From: Rosa chinensis
Taxonomy: Eukaryota > Streptophyta > Magnoliopsida > Rosales > Rosaceae
Direction: 5' to 3'
Assembly (NCBI RefSeq): GCF_002994745.2
Contig: NC_037093.1
Coordinates: 13,124,400 to 13,188,399 of the forward strand
DNA: 64,000 bases
Under the pieces are notes generated by a model, which did not search any database, had not been told where the DNA came from, and saw nothing but the letters and a program-made list of their open reading frames with translations. Below, in pieces: positions 24,831-37,269 of this stretch (positions are counted from its first letter, which is position 1; each line of letters opens with the position of its first letter). Made by a program: the position numbers and the translations under genes.

Positions 24831-27600
24831 ATTGTATAACCTGATCTATTTATTCTCTTCTATATACATAACATAATTGAAAACAAAAAGAAATTCTAGC
24901 CAACATGCAATTGTGGACTATCCAATTTGAAATTTGTAGTAGTGTTTAGTGGAACTCATGTGATCCTCCAAGATGTACGTATAGAAAAACATGCACTATG
25001 TCTGTATAATTCTTCCAGCTTTTTCTTATGGTGGCTGTATGTATAGGACTATAGGAATTACTTTTGGACTGAATATTTTGGCATTGTGCACATGAATTGT
25101 CCATTTGTTTAAATTATTGAGCTGCTCTTTCTGTTAACTATTTTATGATTGTCCTGGTGACCTGGTTGGGACAATTTGTTGGTGACCATGTGAGTGTTTG
25201 ATGTGAAGAATCATGTTCATATCTTTGTCTACTCTGGCTGCCAGTCAATTATGGTGCATTATGAATTTATGATCTATAAATAAATATAATGGGTGTCACC
25301 ACCTAGAGGCTAAGAGGTCATCGGAATATCATTACAATCAAAGACCATAATATTCAATAATGTAGTTAACAAACCCATACTCGACGTAATTATTCTAACA
25401 ATTATCCCTTTCATACAAAACGACCATAAGAATAAATAAAAATTCTTTCGTAATTGATTTAAGTTTTGGGTGATTAGCTTTTGGGCTTTTCCTAACTTAA
25501 AGTCCATCTTGTTACAGTATTTGAATTGATAAAAACCGATTGATCTTTAAAAATGTTTTCAAAATTCCTATTCGGAAGTGTATTCTGCTTCTTTGTATAC
25601 TAACTACAGTAGACAGCAACCATTTGCATTGGAAGGAAAAGAAGTGATCGCTCCTTAAGTGGCTGCCTTCTCACCATAATTATGTAAAGCTTTGAGGGTC
25701 TGTTAGGCAAGATCATAGAGGTGTAGTTGGTTTCATGGACACACTATGATCCAAATGAAACTGGGGTGATCCGATTCTGGCTTTCCTCTAAAAATCTTGG
25801 CTACTCAGATGTAGTCTAATTCCAGGTTTACTACATGGACACATGCACTATGATCCAAATGAAAGGATCGAGATTCTAAGTTGCTGATTGATACTTTAAT
25901 AGTATCAGTGGTTCTATTGCAATCCCCTAGAGAATCAGAATGCTGATCAAGGATATTGATACCATACATGTTCTTTTGAGTCAATTCACTTCAAGCATAA
26001 TTGGAGAGAAACAAACTTTATGGCTAATGCAATCACAAACAAAGGACATTTAAGTTTAGTGACGGCATATTAATGCAACTCTCTTCCATTATCTGCTATT
26101 CAAGCTTTCAATTTTGTCAGTAAGCTGTGATCCATTGGTAATTTTAACTCCAACATTGTAAATATTATGGATTCGATTCTCACTTACATATGTAAAGGTT
26201 GGATGAATTAAGGGTTTAAAAGAAAAAAAAATTTTGATAGGTTTACGTAGTACTAGAGGAAGTTCCTAGTAATTTATTTTCCTTTAATAAAAAAAGAAAA
26301 ACTTAAAGTCAGTTTTGTTAAACCGGAAAGGGTGAGATATATTATAGCAAGGGATTAGTTATCATATAACCTAGCATTCTGCTAGGGATGAGAGCGGCTG
26401 CTCTCTGGGCAGCTGCTAGCATCTAGCATCTGCCTCTATAGCTATGAAGGTTCTTGGCGGCCTGTTGCGTGAGGTCGAGAACAGTCAAAAAATCTTGTCT
26501 TTTGACCTTATAAAGTGAGGCTGTTTGCATGAAAAAAAGGCATCTAATGAAGCTGGGGTGATGAAAAGGCTATTCAAATATGGTGGTGGAAAGGTGTAGC
26601 AAAGATGCGGCGGTGATGTGGAGCTTGCGCATGTCAAGACCAATTTTGATGCTTGGAGCGGTTACGGGCAACCACCAGCACTCTTGGGTGCTTCGAGCGG
26701 TTGTGCGAGGTCCTAGTCAGGTTATGTCAAATTGAAGTTGCACCTGGGCAACTAGAATGGTGGTAGGGTTGAAGTATGGATACAGGGTCGGATCTTGTTG
26801 GGACATAAAATTTCGGGAGAGAGATTTCCAATACATAATCTCCCACCTTCAATCTTCGAAAAGTCTTAGACGCATCCATCTTCTAAATGATCATGAGGAG
26901 AAGGGAGTTGCAAAAAACACTTTGATGACCTTGTAATTGATACATATTACCGTTGTTATCCATGATTCCTCCCCCAATTCCTCCATAAGCTTAAGAATTT
27001 ATAGTCCTCACTTCATGTTTCTTGGCCCTTATTCCATGTTGTAGTGGAAGGAGTGATGTTTGCATGTTCTCCACTACCGATCATGTTCTACTTTCTTTCA
27101 TTTTATCTAGTTGTTAGTTTCTTTAGGGCTTCACCATCGAGCATGGTTTAATGGATGGGGGGCCAAAGCCAAAATTTTACACTCCCATATATTTAGACAT
27201 GTTTTCTGGTCCAGGGCGGTGGCTGCAGTGGTATCCATAGTATGCATGAGGGTGAATATGGGGGTTGGATCCAAATTGAGTCTAGTTTTGGACTTGGTAC
27301 TTCATTTGGGCACACGAGGACGTATCTTGACTCTCAAAGTTAATTATCTACTAGTAGCTTAGAGAAAATGACAAATATATTTTGCGATTAGAGTTTGAGT
27401 TTCTTTGGCTCATTGTGTTTATAATTGTTGGTGAGGAGTTCTTCTTCTCATATGGAGAAGTTGAGATTTACAGTCATTCCTATTGTTGCACTCTTTTAGG
27501 CTAATAAATAAATTTATGGGTGGTTCTATTTGGATTTCGAAATTTAATATATGGACCCCATCTTTTTTGAATTGTTATTAGACTTTGTCAACTCATATGA
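24831..27600. other. Intergenic region, no gene recognised
   Basis: Contains the 3' flank of the PLC gene. Two similar segments ending CACTATGATCCAAATGAAA occur near 25738 and 25846. From about 26380 to 27360 it is GC-richer and resembles untranslated retroelement sequence, but no domain or border could be defined. The frame at 27111-27362 is unsupported. Confidence 0.4.
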
Positions 27601-27609
27601 AAAGACAAA

Positions 27610-29253
27610 GGGTGGTTCTAGTTGGACCTCTAAATTTACTATTTGGACCTCTCATACTTGGAAAATGATTAAGACACCAAATTTCTATACCAAATTTTTA
27701 TCCTAAATGATGTGGCATTAGCCACGTCATTTCCAACATGGATTGCAAATGCCACGTCATTGCCAAATTGTACTACTTGAATTTCTACATTTACTTATCA
27801 GTTCATTGAATTTCCCTGAGGGTAAGAACAAGCTAAAAAATCTGAAAAGCTCAAAACCAAAAGATTTCTCAAATCTTCATCAAATTCAAAACCGTTAATT
27901 TTGAAGTTTAAATTGTACAATTTGGGTTTATATTGATATGAGAGCATGTATGATGAATGCTGTAGAAGATCAATCAACCATAGAAAAAAGATTTCATTAT
28001 GATTCGACAAACATAACCAGAAGCCATAAAGTTGCATAGCAAATCATTGTTCCAAAAGATAAAAATTTTATCAACTACGTGTGTTGGCTAGATTGGAGAC
28101 TTGGAGTTCAAATATGCTTAATTGAGTTGGTATTGACAACCAAAGATGCACCTCAGATTTTCATGAAGCTTCATATTTGTAGATAATCTTATGGTGGCAA
28201 TTTCAATTTTGTTTGGCATAGGCCTCTTATGCGGGTAGCAGACTGAGAAGAGTTAATGAGATTAGTAATTAGGGTTTCAAAATTTGAAAAGAATTCATTA
28301 AATTTTGCTAAGCTAATCAGAAAATCCATGTTACTAGTACTTGTAAAAAGAAGTGTTGATGTGGCTAATGCCACATAATTTGGTATTCTCTTTTGGTAAA
28401 ATATTTTAGGATATGTAGCACTACTCCTCATACGTAATACAGTTCTAATTTACTTTTTAGAATACTTGAAAAGCTAAGTAAACCTCCTTTTTTTACCAAA
28501 CTATCCTTAAACATGAGATGCAACAATTTGTTACTCTACTTTTTATCTGTATCTTCAACCATGAGAAGAAGAATGAATCAAAATCACATGATATTGCTCT
28601 CTTATGAGTAGGTATCTCTTCCACCAAAATTAATCAGAGGTTGGTTCTCAATCTTGATGTTGCTAGAATCTCTTTGAATTTGCTAAAAGAAGGATTTCAA
28701 GGGTTTTGGGTTGGAGGTAATAACTATTTTATAATATTCAATTAATTTAGTTTAAGGAAATTCCAAATCAGATTGTTTTGAATTTAATTTTGTATTCAAT
28801 GATAATTATTAGTTTTACTTAATTGTTTTAGGTAAATTATAAAAGGAAATATATAGGCAATATAAGGAAATTCCGGGAAAAAAAAATTTATTGAATGTTA
28901 TTATTTGGGGAGGTACGTCGCTGCTATGTCAAAGCAAATGGAGTAGTCAGTAGTGCACCCTTTGCTAGCTAGTGCATGTTAGAATAATAGTGTTTGGTAG
29001 AGACTCCTGATATTATTTCTGAATGTTCTCTAAATGTTTATTGTAATAAGGGGTTTAGGCTAAATGTTCCTCCCCCCCCTTCATATCCGACAGTTTCATT
29101 AATCAAGACTTAAGGGTAGCTGCACCAACCCTTTATTCAAAAAAAAAAAAATTTCCTTCCATTTTTATCTCTTTGTCCTTATTTGTCTTTTCATTTGACT
29201 TGACAAAATCTATTAATAATTGAAAAAAGTTGGAGATCCAACTAGAATCACCC
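27610..29253. mobile_element. Mutator-like TIR element with imperfect 9-bp TSD, carrying a LINE tail
   Basis: The left end GGGTGGTTCTAGTTGGACCT matches the inverted right end GGGTGATTCTAGTTGGATCT. Flanks AAAGACAAA (27601-27609) and AGAGACAAA (29254-29262) agree at 8 of 9 positions. Inner inverted segments centred on ATGTGGCATTAGCCAC occur near 27708-27735 and 28350-28375. No transposase was seen. A LINE 3' end lies inside it. Confidence 0.65.
28915..29151 (+). mobile_element. LINE 3' end with poly(A)
   Basis: Aligns by eye with the reverse complement of 35700-35915 (shared TGTCAAAGCAAATGGAGTAG-type segment, GTTTATTGTA, TTTCATTAATCAAG) and ends in a run of at least 12 A. In the sister copy the same region encodes the end of a LINE RNase H domain. 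It is 5'-truncated. Confidence 0.7.
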
Positions 29254-29299
29254 AGAGACAAATAATAATAAAGAGAGAAAAAGAACAAAAAAATGTAAG

Positions 29300-29517
29300 T
29301 GTTCAAGTAAACCCTAATTTGTGTTTGGCTCAAACCCTAGGTTACTTGCCCTAGCGGTAATAGGGTTAAATTAGAAGGATCTAGATTCCTATTCAATGTA
29401 TGATTACTTTCCTTGTTTGATTGAGATTCTATGCATTGTACTCCTCTATATAAAGAGGCCCCTATTATCAATGAGTATAAACAGAAAATTCCTCTCAATT
29501 TCAGTTTCTCTACAACA
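29300..29517 (+). repeat. 5' LTR of copia copy 2
   Basis: 218 bp, TGTTCAAGTAAA...CTACAACA, with a TATATAAAGAGG promoter box near 29449-29460. The flanking primer-binding-type sequence TTATCAGCACGA starts at 29520. Confidence 0.85.
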
Positions 29518-30531
29518 CGTTATCAGCACGAAGCCCTAACCCTGAAACAAAGAGCCAAACCCTGATTCAAGAAGCTAAAAACCTTGAATCCGAATACAAA
29601 ACCTTGAAGCCTTTTCTGCCTCCACCTCACACCTTGAAGGACTCGATCCCAGGAGTCCAGAACCAGCTGCCCCACCCCAAGAACAGGCCGAAAACCTGCC
29701 GAACCGGCCACCGGAAGCTCCATACAACTTGCAGCAAATATTCCATCGGTTCACTATCTTCCAGACCTCCAATTTCCACCAAATTTTGGTAAGAGAAGCC
29801 CCTTGATCTGACGTTTCAGGAGTAGGAAGAAAAAGCACATAAACCGGCTTAAAAGTAAGTGAACCGGCCGTCTGAATCTTCTGCAAAAAACCGGCAGAAA
29901 AGAGAAAAAAGAAGGAAAAAAAAAGGGGAGGAGGCAGCCCTAGCCGAGCCCAAGCCGCAGCCCAAGCCGAACCCAAGCCGAGCCCAAGCTGCAGCCCATG
30001 CAACGGCCCACTGACGTAAGCCCAAAGGCCTGCTGACGTCATCGTCCACGATAGCTACGCCGTGTCATCAGACACGTCAGCAGATCTGCCACGTCAGTCC
30101 ACCGGTCAACCCTCGGTCAACGCCAGTCAACCTCCGGTCAAGTACTTTTCCAGCCATTTTTCGACGAATTTTTCTGGTCAAATTTTCCAGGGACCTATTT
30201 CGAGGTATTTTTTACTAAACGTTCCCGTTTTTTTTTAGAGTTTTTAAATTCAAATTCTCTTCTTTTCGGGGACTTGCAACCTCTTTTCTTCTACCCCCCT
30301 TTCTTTATCATAGGGGAGACCAAATTAAGCAGAACTGCGGGGGTTCGTGCTTACTCCAAACTTAGAGTTTGTTGAGATTAAACGATCGACCACAAACATC
30401 ATTGTTTCGATCTAATCCAACCCCTTTTGGAATCAAATTTCTTGGAAGCGACTACGCTCAGAAATTTTATTTGTTTTCGTGGTAGCCTTTTTCGCTCCGA
30501 AACTAACCCTAATTTCTTGTTCTCTTTCAGG

Positions 30532-31600
30532 ATGAGTAACCTGAACCAATTGGACTTTGCTCCATTGGGAACAACTGGCTCTGAATATCACAAGTGGGTT
30601 CGTGATATCCGCCAGCATCTCAAGGCCGATGGAATCTTGCATACGATTCTCAAGCCTAGCCAGGACGTGCTAACTGTTAAGCAAGCTCAAGCTTTGGAAG
30701 CAAATAGAGCAGCCTTAGAGGCAAATAAGGCGAAAGCCATCATCCTAATGGCTCGTCATATGGATGATTCGCTCCAGTACGAGTGTATGAATGAAGAACC
30801 AGAAGGCTGTGGGTGTCACTCGAAGATAGATTTGGCAAGGTCTGTGACTCCCTGCTTCCTGACCTAAAAGTGAGATGGCATAGCCTCCACTTCTGTGATT
30901 TCAAGTCAGTTCTTAACTACAACTCAGAAGCACTTCGAATTAAATCCTTAATGGAATTTTGTGGTAAAAAGAGATCACAAATGCGATGTTAATTGAGAAG
31001 ACTCTCTCTACTTTCCCCGTCTCTGCATTGATGGTTGCTAAGAACTATCGAATCGATGTTACTGCAAGACGAATCACAAGGTTTCATGAGCTCATTGGAG
31101 CTATGAATGTCGCTGAAAAGCATGACAACATCCTTGTGAAGAACTATAATTGGAGATCCGTGGGAACAGAGCATATTCTAGAATCCAATTATAGTCGCGC
31201 CCCAAAGAGAGGGCGCCAAGAGTGAAACCCTAATCTTAGGAATACATTTAGACGTTCTGGTCCATGTAATCGCTCTACTTAGGAAGGTAATTGCCAAAAT
31301 AGGCGAATACGGAACTGAAGAGGTAAACGTGGAAAGAGAGAGGAAGGCAATGCCTCTGACCATGTTGGTGGCGCCACCAACACTAAGAGCCATCTAAATG
31401 ATGCTTTCAAAGCACCTCAATCAATGGAGTTTGAGCAAAGAGATGTATGTTCTCGATGTGGAGTGTCTGATCATTGGGCACACCTTTGTGAGCTCGTGAA
31501 GAAATTATCACCGCCTTCAAAGCATATTGTGAAGCAAGAGAAGCTCACTATATGGAACAAGAAGATCAAGAAGATGATCTAGAGTGAAGGGTTAAAGACT
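30532..31600 (+). pseudogene. Copia copy 2 gag remnant
   Basis: Begins MSNLNQLDFAPLGTTGSEYH with a Trp-rich copia-gag N-terminus (KWVRDIRQHLKADGIL) and continues to HMDDSLQYECMNEE, where a frameshift leads to a stop. The middle part (NYRIDVTARRITRFHELIGA, then MNVAEKHDNILV) and a zinc knuckle (CSRCGVSDHWAHLC) follow in other frames near 31060-31500. It would package element RNA if intact. Confidence 0.8.
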
Positions 31601-31899
31601 ACAAATCTGGCTGGGATCAATAGATCGTCAATTCTGTTTAAGTCTTTATTTTTCCAAGAGATGTAATAAGCAATTGCCATATATTTTTATAGTAAATGAC
31701 CAATGGTTTAGCTTTTCTTCAAAGTAGGCTCACTCAAAGTAAGTGTGATGTCTAGGAAGGTTCTGAGATTAGTGGTACTTAAGCGAGCCTTGCTCCACCG
31801 ACATCTCTCTACTCACCTGGTCACATTTATTATGGAATTACCAAAAGAAGTTAGATGACTACCATTGTTTTGCATTAGATATCATTTTGGATTAGATTT

Positions 31900-33740
31900 T
31901 GTTTAGTCAAAGAGACAATGATGTAACTCCGTTGGCTTATGAATAAAATTTCGAGTTCTTTATGACTCAATTTTGATTTTGAGCATATGACTTTTGTGAC
32001 TATGATGGCTGGGCCATCAATATTAATTCAAGGACATGGAATAGCCCAAGTTCTACTTGCCAAACGACACCTTAATTACTGTCACAGAAACTCTCTACGC
32101 TTCTAGGGCGAATCACACCTATGAATATCCGACGAATTCCATGCGAAAACGCATGTAGAGAACGAAAATGAGTTCCTTTGCAGTACCTCTAATGAGTGCG
32201 AATAAAGGCGCATCTTAGAGAAGTTTATGTGTCTCTCTAGTGGACTTTATGTCACTATTCGAGTTATTAAATCCAATAAAGTTACGAGAGAAGATCTCTT
32301 GGATTTAAACACATATTGGCTTTGTCACGACAGGATAGGTCATCCTGGTCATGATATGATGATCCGTCTACTAAAGACTTCACATGGACATCATTTCTTT
32401 CGAGCGAAACGAAGCATGAATCAAATGTTGATTTCTGGACTAAGTGTGACCGACGCAACTGCCTAGGGCACCGCCTCCATCCACTATCAGCCTAGGGCTG
32501 GCGCAGTCCCTATCCATAACGCCATGGATAGCGTCCATCATGGTGATGGCGCCTCAGGTGATGCTGCAATCACCAACTTACTTCAAATAGCGTTTCAGAC
32601 ACTCAGGCCTAACCAAAATACTCATTGGTTGCTTCTAAAAGCCTCTCGCTCGTTTTACAAAGCCCGTTCCTTAGGGAAATTAGGATTAAGACCGTCCTAT
32701 GCAAAGGAAATGAACATACTCATTCTGTTCTTACATAGAATCCATGGGGATTCTGTGGATTGGTTCAACCAACTTGCGAACGCTTAAATATTTCATGATG
32801 TTGGTTGACACGCAAACACGCTAGTCATGTGTTGTGCCATTGTTCACCTATAAATGCTGCTTATGCCACACTCCTAGCACATATCATATAACAACAGGCT
32901 CACTCCCCAGATCATCTTATTCAGTTAATTGGATTTGACTATATATGCTAGAGAGTTTACATTGAAAGACTGTTGATGGATATTGCAATGGGACTGATGT
33001 TGGACATCATATTCCCATGTACACACCCAAATGGTCTTGCGGAAACGACTACGATGATAGTCTGGACATTGGTAATGCGCACAAATCTCCTTATATCCGC
33101 TTGGGGTGATGCAATATCGCATGCAGCTATGCTAATTCGTCTACGACCCACCGTCACTCAATGTACCTTAGCGTTACAGCTAGTGACTGGGTACAAGTAT
33201 CGTATTTACGCATATTTGAATGAGCCATTTATGTGCTAATTGCACAGCCACAACGCTCTATGATGGGTCCTTACAGACGAATGGGCAACTACGTTGGATT
33301 TGAGACCCCAACAATCGTCCGCCACTTAATGCCCTTGTAAGGCGATCTCATTACCGCTAGATTTGCGGGTTGTCACTTTGATGAGAGAGTCTTCCTGTCG
33401 TTAGGGGGAGATAAGAACACTGATGTTCAGCAGGAACGGTAAGAATTGTCGTGGCATATCCCCACTATGTCTCATCTCGATCCCTGTTAAAGTGACAAGA
33501 TCACACAAATATGCTGCAAACAAGCCTGCAAGGAAGGACGTCCCTACGAGAGAAAGTAGCGCCACCCTACACGGAGGTAGGCATGGTGCCAACGCCAAAG
33601 AGAGTGGCACTCTGGCGTTACAGGTCATGGCCCCAGCTAGGATGCGTGGGAGGCCCGTAGGTTCGAAGGACACTTTGGCACATTCCAATCATTTGATCAT
33701 CAAGACTCAAAATCAGTCTCATGAGAATCTTCTGAGTTAG
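31900..33740 (+). pseudogene. Copia copy 2 protease/integrase remnant
   Basis: Holds a GAG-pre-integrase-like part (RIGHPGHDMMIRLLKTSHGH, in the 32227-32466 frame) and integrase sequence through 33240. The frame at 33423-33740 corresponds to the integrase-RT spacer. Many frameshifts and stops occur. The sister copy at 38641 lacks most of this block. Confidence 0.75.
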
Positions 33741-33748
33741 GGTTATCG

Positions 33749-35440
33749 TTGGGGGACGCCTCAACATTAGAACCTATTCCCGAGAATATAGAGCTCTATG
33801 AAATTTACACTAGTGTACATGAGACGTGGGATAGAAACTCCATCATAATTGATGATGTAGTTGCGCATTTCGTTGCGCATGCGTTTGTTGAGTCAGATGA
33901 TATCGAACACGCTCCGTTGATGAATGAATACCAACGTAGAGAAATTTGGCCTAAATGGAAAGATGCGATCCATGTTAAGATGGATTCTTTAATGAAGAGG
34001 AAGGTTTTCGAGCTGGTGATGCCAACACCTCCTAACATAAAACCTGTTGACTAATGGGTCTTCGTTAGAAAGCGTAGTGAGAAAAAGATATGGTAATCTC
34101 GCCTTCTGGCACAAGGCTTCTCATAAAACGCCCTGAAATTGACTACGATGAGACATATTCTCTCGTAATGGATGTCATTGCACTCCACTACCCTGTCAGT
34201 TTGGTAGTTTCCGAATAACTAAACATGCAGCTTACAAATGTGGTCACTACGTATCTCTATAGGGATCTAGATACGGAATATACATGAAGGTTCATGATGA
34301 ACTTCATTTACCCAAGTCAAGTGGCTCTAGAGCACGGAGCACGTTTACAAAGTGGTTGAAACGCTCGCTAAAATGACTACTTGATTAGGAAGGGATATTC
34401 CCAAGCGTTTCCATAACAAGTTTCAGATTCCATCGAGGTTCATGTTGGACATGATCTTCATTAGAAGCCCTTAAAGAGTTAAGGGAAACCGCTGAACACT
34501 TGAAATCCTATTTTGAGATGAAGGATTATGGGAGAACACAATTATGTCTCAGTTTGGAACTTGAGCATCGTGTCGATAGATTCTTAGTCATTTTGACAAG
34601 GTCAAACCTTCAAGCACCCCCATGATCGTCTGTAGTCTTGATCCTGAAAAGGATCCTCTTCGTCTGAAGGATGATGACGAAGATGTCCTAGAGGCAGAAG
34701 TGCCTTACTTGAGTACAATAGGCGCATTATTGTACTTAGCTCAATGCACAAGACCGGACATCTCGTTTGCAGTGAACTTGTTAGTTAAGGTATAGCTCTG
34801 CACCAACACGACGCCATTTTGATTGGTGTAAAAGATATCTTTCAGTACTTGAGATGTACGATTGATATGGGCTTATTCTATCCCTACATAGAGAAGATGG
34901 ATTCGGACCGATCACACACCAGAAACGCCGCCAACGCTGGCCTGCGTTCTCTATCCCCATCCCAAAATGATATAAGTGTTTTGGAAGGTTTTGTTGATGC
35001 TGGGTACCTCTCTGACCCACCCAAAAGTCGCTCCCAAACTGGTTAAGTGTTCACCATGGGAAAAGATCATGATACCTTAGAGATCTACAGAACAGACCCT
35101 TGTCGCTATATCTTCGAACCATGCAGAGATTATTGCTCTTCACGAAGTGGTTCATGAATGTTTATGGATTGGATCCATAATCACGCATGTTCGAACAATT
35201 GTGGTTTGAAGTCTACCATAAGATGAGCCTACGAGCATTTAGGATACTGCTGTTCGTTTTGAACAAATGAAGCAAGGCTACATCAAAAGCGACAACACTA
35301 AGCATAATCAGCAACAACAGACTCTCCTCAAATACCAAAGTGAACTAGGTTCGATCTGAGGATAATGTGGCAGACTTGTTTACTAAGTCATTGCCCAAAT
35401 CCACGTTCAAGAAACATGTGGCAAGAATTGGCTTGCGGAC
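33749..35440 (+). pseudogene. Copia copy 2 reverse transcriptase/RNase H remnant
   Basis: The RT N-terminus (EIWPKWKDAIHVKMDSLMKR) runs into an in-frame TAA at 34052-34054 where the family has Trp-Val-Phe-Val next. A second TAA is at 34216-34218. The catalytic YVDD position near 34441-34450 is destroyed. The later part (VPYLSTIGALLYLAQCTRPD, then ISFAVNLL) is recognisable at about 34700-34790, and an RNase H tail reaches 35440. Confidence 0.85.
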
Positions 35441-35610
35441 ATTATCTGAACTCCCATGATCGTAGTCATCAGGGGGAGGCGCAGACATCAGGGGGAGATG
35501 TCTACATGGTTGAATTGATAGTGATAAAAACAAAAAAACAAAATTTTGTTTTAAAAAAAGGTAAGAATGAAGAGAAAAATAAGAACAACAAATTTTTGAA
35601 GGTACAAATT

Positions 35611-35683
35611 TAATTGTTTAAGGAAGTTTTGGTAAAATTAAGGATGTGTGCTTAGCTTTTTAAGTATTCAAAAAAGTGAATTA
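35611..35683. repeat. Inverted partner of 28437-28510
   Basis: The reverse complement of this segment matches 28437-28510 over about 70 bp (shared AAGCTAAG, GAATACTT, TTTACCAAA). The pair brackets copia copy 2 and may be arms of an older TIR element. The estimate of similarity (about three quarters) is by eye. Confidence 0.5.
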
Positions 35684-36060
35684 GGTTTTTTTTTTTTTTT
35701 TGAAAAGGGGCAGGTGTGACTGACCTCAAGGCTTGATTAATGAAACTGTAGAATACAACGGGGGAACATAGAGATTGAACCTCATACTACAATAAACATC
35801 AAGAGAACATCCTGAAATAATACCAAGGGTCTCTACAAAATTTAGGCATTCTAACATGCACCAATTAGCAAAGAGTGCTCGACTGGCTACTCCATTTGCT
35901 TTAACAAAGCAGTGACATAACGGAAAAATAACTTTATCATGAAGAAGCATCATTGCAAATAACACTGCTTTCATACTATGTTTCCACGCGAAAATAAATC
36001 CGGCGACACTACATTTCATCTTGCCACTAGGAGGTTGTGTTTATTTGATCAAGTAAATGG
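35684..36060 (-). mobile_element. LINE 3' end, RNase H C-terminus, 5'-truncated
   Basis: On the minus strand the frame CHCFVKANGVASRALFANW is the end of a LINE-type RNase H domain (V.AN..A..LA pattern), followed by a short 3' UTR (TTTCATTAATCAAGCC) and a poly(A) tract (T-run 35686-35702). It is the sister of the tail at 28915-29151. Confidence 0.75.
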
Positions 36061-37000
36061 TCACCACCTAGCTAGGCCAGATAAGGCACACTGAGTGTCC
36101 AATCTAGAACAAAGTCCACGTCACCTTACCAAATAGTGGTAGGGGCTTATTACCAGCATAAAATCATGTTTAACTAAAATTAAAATGCCATACATCAAAA
36201 CAGAGAAATAAATTGGAACCAAGGCCGAAGCCCCGGCCCAAATACCACCAAGTCTAAGTTGAAGACAGCAGAGGCTGTGACACCACCATGTCGTATACAA
36301 AGCTATAGCTGGCCCACCACCAGTAGCATCTTTGCCATCACCTGCTATGTGCCGAGCAATCGCAATCCATACCCGCCATCATTCACTAAACGCCAGTAAG
36401 GAGCACCATTCCTCCAATCCACATTCGTCCTTGGATAGGATCCTAAAACCCTAAACCAGATCAGAGCTTTCCGATCAAATCTGAGAACCACAAATCTTGA
36501 CATCGCCACACATCAACTAACTCGATCCGTCTGCAAGGAAAGGAATCCAAGATCCCATTGATGACGGACGCACTGCCCTACCCACCATCATTTAGCCCGT
36601 CTCCGTAATTCCTTACAAAATCCTCCGATCTCAGACGAGACCCCAGCGCTGTCAACCTCACCTCTTCCCCTCTGATTAGTCTATTTCGGGAGATCCCAAC
36701 ATTGTTCATAATGGACCCATCACACTAAACATGAAAAGGAACCATCTGCCGCTCGTCTATGAGGCCAAAATCCCCAGCCGACTAGGAGGGCTGCCAGACG
36801 AGAACAGATTTACGACTTAGAGGATTTGGTATACATACATGCAGCGCGTTCTATTCTAATAATAAATAAATATATATATATATATATATATAAAATTTAA
36901 AAAAATGAAAAAATGCATATGCCTCTAAATTGGAGGTTTAATAAGTATGAGATATGTAAATATTAAATTTGAAGGACCAACTATAGCCACCCTAATTTTT
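36061..37000. other. Retroelement-like non-coding debris
   Basis: GC-richer sequence (36200-36830) in the style of a LINE untranslated region, perhaps belonging to the LINE at 35684. No reading frame is supported. A terminus related to the 27610 element (inverted GGGTGGCTATAGTTGGTCC) lies at about 36966-36989. Confidence 0.4.
36869..36892. repeat. (TA)n microsatellite
   Basis: About 12 TA units. Confidence 0.9.
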
Positions 37001-37238
37001 TCTCAATTCTAAAAAAGAAAAGATACTGTGGGGCTTAATTCTCTTCCGAGGAGTAATATATGAATAGGCCTAAGCCTTAATCTCAATACGTCGAACAAAA
37101 TTTGGAGAGCTTTCCAGAACAAGTCCAAAGGATATGCAAGAGTTCAAGCATGACCGTGGACCGTGGTCAATTGGAAAACCCTGTGCATCCTCCAGTGGCC
37201 AAGTCATGGCTGGTATTTAATTTGTGATCAAGGACCAT

Positions 37239-37269
<31 letters not shown>

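Larger units (their letters stand above)
29300..35508 (+). mobile_element. Ty1/copia retrotransposon, copy 2, lacking its 3' LTR
   Basis: The 5' LTR at 29300-29517 is followed by the primer-binding-type site, gag, protease/integrase and reverse transcriptase/RNase H remnants. Sequence identity to copy 3 ends abruptly near 35508 (…GATGTCTACATG), before the purine tract and 3' LTR that the sister copy has. It keeps the internal region that copy 3 has lost. Frames are broken throughout. Confidence 0.85.
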
